From assembly GCA_947475795.1 (NCBI GenBank), contig CANJOX010000218.1, positions 1 to 5,851 of the forward strand: a DNA stretch of 5,851 bases. Reading direction: 5' to 3'. The position numbers and the translations under genes were made by a program. A model generated the notes under the pieces. That model was not told where the DNA came from. It saw only the letters and a program-made list of their open reading frames with translations, and made no database searches. This document shows, piece by piece, positions 1-4,911 of the stretch. The stretch's first letter is position 1; the number at the start of each line of letters is the position of its first letter. This DNA is from Gemmatimonadota bacterium (GTDB taxonomy: Bacteria; Gemmatimonadota; Gemmatimonadetes; Gemmatimonadales; Gemmatimonadaceae).

Positions 1-195
1 CACGATGGGCGCGACGTCCACCGGCACCGCCTTGGGGCGAACCGCACGGGCCAAGCGCAACACAGCGATGTCGCCGCGACACGGGTCGCAGATCGACAGG
101 TGCTGCTCAACCCACGCCACGGCGGTCGCGTCGAGCGACGCCGACACATAGTCGGGCAACAGGTCCTGCATCTCCGGTATCCGGCACTCAGTCAT
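1..195 (-). CDS. Anti-sigma factor with N-terminal zinc-binding (ZAS/zf-HC2-like) domain, partial
   Basis: The first 65 residues are visible; the gene continues beyond the left edge. The protein starts MTECRIPEMQDLLPDY and carries His32, Cys36 and Cys39 in the motif HLSICDPC. This is the HxxxCxxC core of zinc-binding anti-sigma domains, and Cys4 could be a further ligand. Members of this family hold their partner ECF sigma factor inactive until a signal releases it. The ATG (193-195) lies inside the last codons of the upstream sigma gene, an 8-base overlap, so the two are almost certainly co-transcribed and translationally coupled. That position also supports the function. Whether a membrane segment follows, as in many family members, cannot be seen here. 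The identification rests on the zinc motif plus context. The signal sensed is unknown. Confidence 0.85.
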   Translation of the reverse strand, partial: MTECRIPEMQDLLPDYVSASLDATAVAWVEQHLSICDPCRGDIAVLRLARAVRPKAVPVDVAPIV

Positions 196-742
196 CGAGA
201 AACTCCTTCACGGCTCGCATCGCGTTGTGATAGTGCACCCGGGCGGCACCCTCCGAACTATCGAGGATCTCCGCGATCTCCTTGTAACTCCGCCCTTCCT
301 GCACCCGCAGCGTGAACACCTCACGCTGCATGCGCGTCAATCGACCAATCGCCGAGGCCATCTGTTGCGCCGCTTCGTCCGCCACCAACGCGTCGAGTGC
401 GTCGTATTCCGTGGCGGCGTGCCCATCATCGATGTCGACTTCATGTCCCCGTCTGGCCGTCGATCGTCGACGGTCGATGACGAGACGGCGTTCGATCGTG
501 AATAACCATGTGCGTAACGAACTGTCCGACCGGAACGAGTCAAGCGCCGAGAATGCCCTGATGAACGTGTCCTGCACAACCTCGTCGACGTCGTCCTCGA
601 CGCCTAGTCGGACGGCGAAACGCGCCAGAGCGCCGGCGTGCCGCTCGACTATCGCCGTCGCAGCCCGCTCGTCGCCCGCCATCCACTGCGCGATGAGGGC
701 GCCATCGAGCGACGCGTCATCAGTCTGTTCGGCCTGGATCAT
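188..742 (-). CDS. ECF-type RNA polymerase sigma factor (sigma-70 family)
   Basis: This 184-residue protein has the two-domain layout of extracytoplasmic-function sigma factors, which direct core RNA polymerase to a small regulon. Region 2 spans about residues 24-95, with the conserved DDVDEVVQDTFIRAF stretch (50-64) and the RTWLF core (77-81). A charged linker covers about 96-130. Region 4 spans about 132-182, with a helix-turn-helix beginning SYKEIAEIL (152-160), followed by SSEGAARVHYHNAMRAVK. I chose the ATG at 740-742 because it gives the usual length and places region 2 normally. An in-frame ATG at 797-799 would add 19 Arg/Ser-rich residues, and neither start has a strong ribosome binding site. 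The stop TGA (188-190) overlaps the start of the anti-sigma gene. No convincing ECF-type promoter (GGAAC/GTC type) was found upstream, so autoregulation is not shown. Confidence 0.92.
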   Translation of the reverse strand: MIQAEQTDDASLDGALIAQWMAGDERAATAIVERHAGALARFAVRLGVEDDVDEVVQDTFIRAFSALDSFRSDSSLRTWLFTIERRLVIDRRRSTARRGHEVDIDDGHAATEYDALDALVADEAAQQMASAIGRLTRMQREVFTLRVQEGRSYKEIAEILDSSEGAARVHYHNAMRAVKEFLDD

Positions 743-888
743 ACGCTCTGACCCATGAGACGACCGTCGGACGCTATCGTTAAGGCCGCGGCGCGCCATT
801 GACCGAACGCGGTCCGCCCCCGCACCTTGGCGGCAGGGACGTATCGGGGTGGGGGTCGGTCGCCCACGACGTGAGGGGGAGAGCAGCC
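743..888. other. Divergent intergenic region between the sigma factor and phosphodiesterase genes
   Basis: This 146-base gap must hold the promoters for both the minus-strand sigma/anti-sigma pair and the plus-strand phosphodiesterase. A plus-strand TTGACC (799-804) resembles a -35 box, but no reasonable -10 follows at normal spacing. A weak inverted repeat GACCG/CGGTC (801-805 and 810-814) overlaps it. I could not assign either promoter with confidence. Confidence 0.4.
873..881 (+). promoter_or_regulatory. Ribosome binding site of the phosphodiesterase gene
   Basis: The purine run GAGGGGGAG ends 7 bases before the ATG at 889-891. It decides the start in favour of this ATG over an in-frame ATG at 799, which would place 30 non-conserved residues before the conserved IIAHRG motif. 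Confidence 0.8.
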
Positions 889-1617
889 ATGCATATACCG
901 GAGATCATCGCCCATCGCGGCTCGCCACGCGAGTGCCTCGAAAATACGCTGGCCGCCTTCACCCGAGCCCTCGAACAGCGGGCCGACGGTATCGAGCTCG
1001 ACGTGCATGGCTCAGCCGACGGCCACGTGGTGGTGCACCACGACGCGATACTAGAGCTGGAGCCCGGCGGCATAGCCGCGATCGGCGAGCTGACGCTGGC
1101 GGAACTGCGCGCCGCGCGACTGCGTGGTGGGCACCGGGTTCCCCTCCTCTGGGAGGTGCTCGAACTGGTCGGTACACACGCGACCGTCTACGTCGAGGTG
1201 AAGCCCCCCCATATCGAAGCGGCGGTCGCCGCTGTGCTCGACCGCTACCCCTCCGTCCGAACGGCGGTGCACTCGTTTGACCATCGCATTCCCGCCGCGG
1301 TACGGACCATTCGCCCGGGAACGCCTATCGGTTTCCTGTCCGACTCGTATCTGATTGATCCGACCGGCATGCTGCACCCCACCGCGCCGGACGCGCTCTG
1401 GCAGTACACCCGCCTCATTGACGAAGCGCTCGTGCTCGCGGCGCACGCGCGCGGTGTCAGAATCATTGCCTGGACCGAGAACGATCCAGATCGCGCGCGC
1501 TTGCTGGCGTCGTGGGGCGTGGATGGTGTGTGCACCGACGTGCCGGCGACCATTCGTGCCGCGTTCTCTCCCCCTGAGGCGATGAGGTCGGCGCCGCCTA
1601 TGGCTCCGGCGTGGTAG
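889..1617 (+). CDS. Glycerophosphodiester phosphodiesterase (UgpQ/GlpQ-type, cytoplasmic)
   Basis: This 242-residue TIM-barrel enzyme of the GDPD family hydrolyses glycerophosphodiesters (deacylated phospholipids) to sn-glycerol 3-phosphate and an alcohol. All family landmarks are visible: AHRG with catalytic His9 and Arg10, ENT at 18-20, the metal-binding Glu36 and Asp38 in GIELDVH, the second catalytic His51 in VVVHHD, the acidic/basic pair Glu103 and Lys105 in VEVKP, and the C-terminal AWTEND (194-199) and GVDGVCTDVP (210-219) segments. There is no signal peptide, and the length matches short cytoplasmic UgpQ-like forms rather than periplasmic GlpQ. The gene stands alone on the plus strand, divergent from the sigma gene, and its 3' end overlaps the convergent neighbour by 20 bases. 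The substrate head group cannot be told from sequence. Confidence 0.93.
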   Translation: MHIPEIIAHRGSPRECLENTLAAFTRALEQRADGIELDVHGSADGHVVVHHDAILELEPGGIAAIGELTLAELRAARLRGGHRVPLLWEVLELVGTHATVYVEVKPPHIEAAVAAVLDRYPSVRTAVHSFDHRIPAAVRTIRPGTPIGFLSDSYLIDPTGMLHPTAPDALWQYTRLIDEALVLAAHARGVRIIAWTENDPDRARLLASWGVDGVCTDVPATIRAAFSPPEAMRSAPPMAPAW

Positions 1618-1945
1618 GGACGGGAGCGCTGGCTGCCGCACCGGACGTCGCGGGTTGGTCGGTCGGGCCACTTACGGCGCGAGCCGCCGCCAGCTCCGTC
1701 TCCAAGCGGCGCGCCTCGGCGTCCTGAAGGCGCAACGTCGCAATGAGGCGATCACGCGCATCCGCTTCCAATTCTCCGCCGGCATCCGCCGCACGGAACA
1801 TAGCGTACCCGAGCGCCTGAGCCGCCTTGTCGGCTTGCTCTCTGGCCCGGTAAGCGTCGAGGCGCAGTTTGCCCTCGTCGAAGACATCCTGTGCTGCCTT
1901 CCCTGCCTTATCAATCCCCTGTTTGACCTTGTCCCAGATCGCCAT
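1598..1945 (-). CDS. Uncharacterised 115-residue helical protein
   Basis: I do not recognise a named family with confidence. The N-terminus (MAIWDKVKQGIDKAGKAAQD) is an amphipathic helix. Residues about 24-90 are almost all Lys, Arg, Glu, Asp, Ala and Leu and should form a long helical hairpin or coiled coil, including a DAYRAREQADKAA stretch (30-42) and an LQDAEARRLETEL stretch (73-85). The tail from about residue 91 is Pro/Ala/Ser/Thr-rich and probably disordered. The N-terminus resembles small proteins that start with an amphipathic helix and a coiled coil followed by a zinc ribbon. This one has no cysteines at all, so no zinc ribbon is present. There is no signal peptide or membrane segment. 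The start is supported by a GGAG (1955-1958) nine bases upstream. Codon use and composition are typical of a real gene. It may be peripheral to the membrane or a scaffold, but that is speculation. Confidence 0.8.
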   Translation of the reverse strand: MAIWDKVKQGIDKAGKAAQDVFDEGKLRLDAYRAREQADKAAQALGYAMFRAADAGGELEADARDRLIATLRLQDAEARRLETELAAARAVSGPTDQPATSGAAASAPVPTTPEP

Positions 1946-2021
1946 GGTGCACTGCTCCGCAAAGGGTGAGAGATGTACAGAGCCTACGTCGGGGGGAGGG
2001 GAAAGTTACGCCTCACAACGC

Positions 2022-2052
2022 AAGAAGCCTCCGCGCGAGGCGGAGGCTTCTT
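2022..2052 (-). terminator. Terminator hairpin downstream of rpmA
   Basis: There is a perfect 13-bp inverted repeat (arms 2022-2034 and 2040-2052, starting AAGAAGCCTCCGC) with a 5-base loop. It begins 25 bases after the rpmA stop codon. The ends of the stem are A on one side and T on the other, giving a TTCTT-ending arm on the minus strand, although the tract after it is only partly T-rich. It most likely ends the rplU-rpmA transcript. Because it is nearly symmetric it may also act on plus-strand read-through. Confidence 0.85.
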
Positions 2053-2077
2053 GAGAACGACGATCGCACGGGGAGCG

Positions 2078-2371
2078 TTACGCCTCGACCGTTTCCTCGG
2101 CCGCCACTTCGACGAACTCGACGGGGAGGACGCTGATCTTGTACTTCTTCTTGTTGTGGTGCTGGAACTGCACGACGCCGTCGACCAGCGAGTAGATCGT
2201 GTAGTCGGTGCCCATGCCGACATTGCTGCCGGGATGCCACTTCGTGCCGCACTGACGCGCGATGATGTTGCCAGCCGTTACGAACTCACCGCCATACTTC
2301 TTGATGCCGCGAAACTTCGGATTCGAATCGCGACCGTTGCGTGACGAGCCGACGCCTTTTTTATGTGCCAT
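2078..2371 (-). CDS. rpmA: 50S ribosomal protein L27
   Basis: This 97-residue protein starts [16 protein letters not shown] and contains the family core [14 protein letters not shown] (27-40) and [13 protein letters not shown] (42-54). L27 sits at the peptidyl-transferase centre of the large subunit, where its N-terminal tail reaches the tRNA ends. Here the protein begins directly with the mature MAHKKG form, so it lacks the cleavable N-terminal extension known from Firmicutes. It is about a dozen residues longer than the 85-residue E. coli protein because of an acidic C-terminal tail (about 85-97, [13 protein letters not shown]). Cys41 sits where many homologues have Arg. The gene lies 50 bases downstream of rplU, the usual order. 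A GGAG at 2380-2383 sits 8 bases before the ATG. The TAA stop is at 2078-2080. Confidence 0.98.
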   Translation of the reverse strand: MAHKKGVGSSRNGRDSNPKFRGIKKYGGEFVTAGNIIARQCGTKWHPGSNVGMGTDYTIYSLVDGVVQFQHHNKKKYKISVLPVEFVEVAAEETVEA

Positions 2372-2379
2372 TGCTCTTA

Positions 2380-2413
2380 CTCCGGAAAAGGAGGCGCGCC
2401 AGTCAAGCGCGCC
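2380..2413 (-). promoter_or_regulatory. Hairpins between rplU and rpmA (possible attenuator or processing site and RBS sequester)
   Basis: Reading the minus strand, a perfect 7-bp stem GGCGCGC/GCGCGCC (arms 2407-2413 and 2393-2399, 7-base loop) is followed at once by the pyrimidine-rich TCCTTTTCC. That looks like a weak intrinsic terminator or attenuator. Directly downstream, CTCC (2390-2393) can pair with the rpmA ribosome binding site GGAG (2380-2383) across a 6-base loop. The two stems share one base. The inverted repeats are visible in the sequence; the regulatory role is inference. Confidence 0.4.
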
Positions 2414-2421
2414 GCCGGCGA

Positions 2422-2739
2422 TCAGCCGAGGGTGATTTCGTTAATGCGGACTTCCGTGAACTTCTGCCGATGACCTTGCTTGCGGGCATAGTTCTTCCGG
2501 CGTTTGAACTTGAAGACAATGATTTTGTCCTCGAGGCCGTGCTTCACGATCTCGCCGGTGACCTTGGCACCGCTGAGCGTGGGCACGCCCATGCGGACAC
2601 CGGTGCCGACGTTGCCGATGAGGACGTCGTTGAACTCGACGGCCGTGCCGGCATCGCCCAGCAACGAGGGAATCCTGAGGGACTTGCCCGGCTCGGCACG
2701 GAACTGCTTGCCGCCGGTGCGAATGATCGCGTAGCTCAT
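2422..2739 (-). CDS. rplU: 50S ribosomal protein L21
   Basis: This 105-residue protein is close to the 103 residues of E. coli L21. It starts [19 protein letters not shown], matching the family's YAVI.xGGKQ opening. It ends with the basic L21 signature [19 protein letters not shown] (77-95), which binds 23S rRNA. L21 is a large-subunit protein involved in assembly. The ATG at 2737-2739 was chosen over an in-frame upstream start at 2775, which would add 12 residues absent from the family. The Shine-Dalgarno sequence is weak (AGAG close to the ATG). A near-consensus promoter lies about 50 bases upstream, and rpmA follows directly, so the two ribosomal genes form a unit. Confidence 0.98.
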   Translation of the reverse strand: MSYAIIRTGGKQFRAEPGKSLRIPSLLGDAGTAVEFNDVLIGNVGTGVRMGVPTLSGAKVTGEIVKHGLEDKIIVFKFKRRKNYARKQGHRQKFTEVRINEITLG

Positions 2740-2766
2740 GGCTCTATCTGTTAAATCGTATTCTGC

Positions 2767-2784
2767 AGGCTTCAAACGTAGCCT
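2767..2784 (-). promoter_or_regulatory. Small hairpin at the predicted 5' end of the rplU leader
   Basis: AGGCT/AGCCT arms (2780-2784 and 2767-2771) enclose an 8-base loop. If transcription starts about 6-8 bases after the proposed -10 box, this stem would sit at or very near the 5' end of a roughly 40-base leader. The pairing is visible; its placement at the 5' end depends on the promoter call. Confidence 0.35.
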
Positions 2785-2787
2785 TAA

Positions 2788-2816
2788 AGCTTATCCGGCT
2801 TCGCTTTAGCTGTCAA
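2788..2816 (-). promoter_or_regulatory. Probable housekeeping-sigma promoter of rplU-rpmA
   Basis: On the minus strand a perfect -35 hexamer TTGACA (2811-2816) is followed, after exactly 17 bases, by TAAGCT (2788-2793). The latter shares the first T, the A and the last T of the -10 consensus. Its position in the rng-rplU gap, about 50 bases before the rplU ATG, fits a separate promoter for the ribosomal genes. The -10 match is only moderate. Confidence 0.65.
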
Positions 2817-2840
2817 GCGTCTGAGACCAGCCTCAGGCGC
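2817..2840 (-). repeat. Imperfect inverted repeat just upstream of the rplU -35 box
   Basis: Arms 2817-2825 and 2832-2840 pair over 9 positions with one mismatch around a 6-base centre (CTGAG/CTCAG core). It abuts the TTGACA directly. It could be a second 3' hairpin of the rng transcript or a protein-binding site for the rplU promoter. No T tract follows, so I do not call it a terminator. Confidence 0.35.
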
Positions 2841-2857
2841 ATGCGGGGACGTGGGTT

Positions 2858-2878
2858 TCTGGCCGGTGTCAGGCCAGA
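2858..2878 (-). terminator. Hairpin spanning the rng stop codon
   Basis: A perfect 7-bp inverted repeat TCTGGCC/GGCCAGA (arms 2872-2878 and 2858-2864) has a 7-base loop that contains the TGA stop codon of rng (2869-2871). There is no T tract after it on the minus strand. It may protect the 3' end or cause partial termination rather than act as a full intrinsic terminator. Confidence 0.35.
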
Positions 2879-4440
2879 GCGTACTGCTGCGTGACATCCC
2901 GCTGGGCGCCGCGCATGACGAGCTTGATCTCGTCCGGACGGAGCAGTGGATCGTCTCGCAGTTCCAGCGGGAAACCCGCCAACTTTTCGAGGCGCTTCAC
3001 GAAGTCGTGCTCCTGCTCGAGCACGTGCAGCGCGACCTCCGGGTGGAGCCGAAGGATCACCGGCTCCCGGCGTCCTTCGGCGGACATGCGGCGTACCGCC
3101 CGCTCAGTCCGACGGACAATCGTTTCCGGCGTGAACACGCGGCCGGTCCCGCTGCACGTCGGACACGACTCGGTCATACTTTGCCAGTGGCTTTGACGCA
3201 CGCGCTGCCTCGTCATTTCCACGAGGCCCAGATCGGAGACGGCATGCGCCTTGGTGCGGGCGCGATCACGCCCCAGATGCGTGCGCAGCTCATGAATCAC
3301 CTTGTCGCGATTGCCCTGCGTTTCCATGTCGATGAAATCGCAGACGATGATGCCGCCGACGTCGCGCAACCGCAGCTGCCGCGCGATCTCCCGCGCCGCC
3401 TCCGTATTCGTCTTGAACACCGTCTTTTCAGGGTCGCGCTTACCCGTATAGCGACCGGAATTCACGTCGATCGAAACGAGCGCCTCGGTCGGCTCGATGA
3501 TCAGGTAGCCGCCACTCGGCAGGTCGCAGCGACGCTTGAAGATGTCGCGGATTTCCGTTTCGATATCCGCCTTGTCGAACAAGGGAACGGTCTCCTCGTA
3601 CAGCTTCACGCGCTCGACGAGCTCAGGCGCGATGCCGGTGAGATACTCCGTGATCTCGTTGAAGACCTGACGCGAATCGACCGTAACGCCCTCGACCTTG
3701 GCACTGAACAGATCGCGCACCAAACCGCGGGTGACGTTCGTCTCGCGGTGTACCAGCGCTGGTGCCCGCGTGAACTGCGTTTTCCGCTTAATGCGCTTCC
3801 AGTTGTTGATGAGCGTGTTGAGCTCGCGCTCAAACACTTCCTTGGTCGCATCTTCCGAGACGGTACGGATGATCACGCCGCCGACGTCGTCGGGTAGCAT
3901 CTCGGAGACCATCGCCCGAAGGCGCTGACGCTCGGACCGCTCGTCGATCTTCCGGCTCACGCCGACTTTCGACGCGAAGGGCATGTACACCAGGAACCGG
4001 CCGGCGAGGGAGACCTGCGCCGTGACCCGCGGTCCCTTCGTCGAGATCGGCTCCTTGGTGATCTGGACGAGGATATCCTGACCGCGCTTCAGCAGATCCT
4101 GGATGGGGCGCACTTCACGTCGTCCACGACGACCGCCGCCAGCACTGCCGCCGCCGGCATCGTCCCCGGCTTCGTCCTCATCGTCATCTTCATCGTCGGC
4201 GACCGGCGCATCCTCGACCACCACGTCGGCGGCGTGCAAGAATGCAGATTTTTCGGTACCAATGTTCACGAAGGCGGCCTGAATGCCGGGGAGCACGGCT
4301 TCGACCTTCCCGAGATACACGTCGCCAACCATGCGACGGGCATCGGGCCGATCGACCAGCAACTCCACCAACTGGCCGTCCTCGAGAATGGCGACGCGCG
4401 TTTCGCGCGGCGTCGCGTTCACCAGGATTTCTCGCTTCAT
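2869..4440 (-). CDS. rng: Ribonuclease G / ribonuclease E family endoribonuclease
   Basis: This 523-residue single-strand endoribonuclease cleaves AU-rich RNA in rRNA maturation and mRNA decay. The start MKREILVNATPRETR at 4438-4440 is the family's usual one, although no clear Shine-Dalgarno sequence precedes it. An S1 RNA-binding domain covers about residues 36-150 (GDVYLGKVEAVLPGIQAAFVNIG at 39-61). It is interrupted by an Asp/Glu- then Gly/Arg-rich insert (about 79-108). Arg192-Thr193 match the 5'-monophosphate sensor of E. coli RNase E (Arg169-Thr170). Catalytic Asp325 (SIDVNS) and Asp368 (CDFIDM) are 43 residues apart, as in RNase E (303/346). Cys426 and Cys429 (CPTC) form the zinc-link and keep the RNase E spacing. 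The short C-terminus after about residue 430 lacks the RNase E degradosome scaffold, so this is the RNase G type. It lies directly upstream of rplU-rpmA. Confidence 0.95.
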   Translation of the reverse strand: MKREILVNATPRETRVAILEDGQLVELLVDRPDARRMVGDVYLGKVEAVLPGIQAAFVNIGTEKSAFLHAADVVVEDAPVADDEDDDEDEAGDDAGGGSAGGGRRGRREVRPIQDLLKRGQDILVQITKEPISTKGPRVTAQVSLAGRFLVYMPFASKVGVSRKIDERSERQRLRAMVSEMLPDDVGGVIIRTVSEDATKEVFERELNTLINNWKRIKRKTQFTRAPALVHRETNVTRGLVRDLFSAKVEGVTVDSRQVFNEITEYLTGIAPELVERVKLYEETVPLFDKADIETEIRDIFKRRCDLPSGGYLIIEPTEALVSIDVNSGRYTGKRDPEKTVFKTNTEAAREIARQLRLRDVGGIIVCDFIDMETQGNRDKVIHELRTHLGRDRARTKAHAVSDLGLVEMTRQRVRQSHWQSMTESCPTCSGTGRVFTPETIVRRTERAVRRMSAEGRREPVILRLHPEVALHVLEQEHDFVKRLEKLAGFPLELRDDPLLRPDEIKLVMRGAQRDVTQQYALA

Positions 4441-4911
4441 TCTGACGTGCCGCGCGCCCCGGCGGTGGCGACTCCACTGGACCGATGCGGCGACGAACAC
4501 GGTGATCGAACAGAGGCTGACCGAGCGCGCCAGGCGGCGGCGACACGGACGACGTCACGGGGCTCCCCCAGCCAGCACGACTGATCGGACAGGCGAACCG
4601 CGCCCGAGCACCGCGGACCGTCCCGCGCTTCGGTAGCGGCGGGAGGCGCAGGCCTCAGGACAAACGCGATCACCCGCGATCAACACACAGGGCGTGTCGT
4701 GCGGTGGGACGTGTGGAGGGCGTCGGATGGCTGCACGCTGGCGCCAATCCTCCCCCGCCACAAACGCAAACGGCCTGTGAGTCGCACAGGCCGCCGGCGC
4801 CGGAAGCGACGGCTGCGGATACTGCAGGGTCCTGCAAAACGGGCTACGGCTGAAGAGTACACGGGACCGAACGTCCCCCGCAATACGTCAACCCCGGTCC
4901 GCCCCGCTGAC
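4441..4911. other. 471-base intergenic region between the acyl-CoA dehydrogenase and rng
   Basis: No convincing gene is seen. Open frames here are Arg/Ser/Ala-rich translations without ribosome binding sites. Apart from the terminator stem at 4771-4793, it holds a short palindrome TGCAGG-GT-CCTGCA (4823-4836), a GGGAC/GTCCC inverted repeat (4863-4867 and 4873-4877), and a tandem direct repeat CGCGATCA (4665-4672 and 4675-4682) with a 10-base period. The rng promoter should lie between the terminator and 4440, but no clear -10/-35 pair was found. The leader could therefore be up to about 300 bases long. Confidence 0.5.
4758..4793 (-). terminator. Intrinsic terminator for the acyl-CoA dehydrogenase transcript
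   Basis: A perfect 9-bp stem CGGCCTGTG/CACAGGCCG (arms 4785-4793 and 4771-4779) with a 5-base loop is followed on the minus strand by the T-rich TTTGCGTTTGTGG. It lies about 120 bases after the dehydrogenase stop codon and upstream of rng, and so separates the two transcription units. Confidence 0.75.

Noticed and set aside
743..799. N-terminal extension of the sigma factor from the ATG at 797-799
   Set aside because: The added 19 residues are not expected in the family and would take up much of the divergent promoter region. It cannot be excluded entirely.
799..827. Plus-strand TTGACC as a -35 box for the phosphodiesterase promoter
   Set aside because: The sequence at the expected -10 position (GCACCT) matches the consensus at one base only.
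799..888. N-terminal extension of the phosphodiesterase from the ATG at 799
   Set aside because: The extra 30 residues precede the conserved AHRG motif without family support, and a good ribosome binding site sits 7 bases before the ATG at 889.
2851..3897. A 348-codon open frame on the plus strand opposite rng
   Set aside because: It lies wholly antisense to the strongly supported rng gene. Its Arg/Leu/Asp/His-rich product is typical of a mirror frame in GC-rich DNA, and there is no ribosome binding site or family resemblance.
4437..4673. A 78-codon minus-strand frame whose stop overlaps the rng start as ATGA
   Set aside because: The overlap looks like translational coupling. However, the GTG start has no ribosome binding site and the product is a low-complexity Arg/Ala/Ser/Pro mixture with no recognisable motif, so chance is more likely.
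4441..4911. tRNA or other structured RNA gene in the long gap
   Set aside because: No cloverleaf arms, TPsiC-like GTTCGA with matching stem, or other known RNA signature was seen on either strand.
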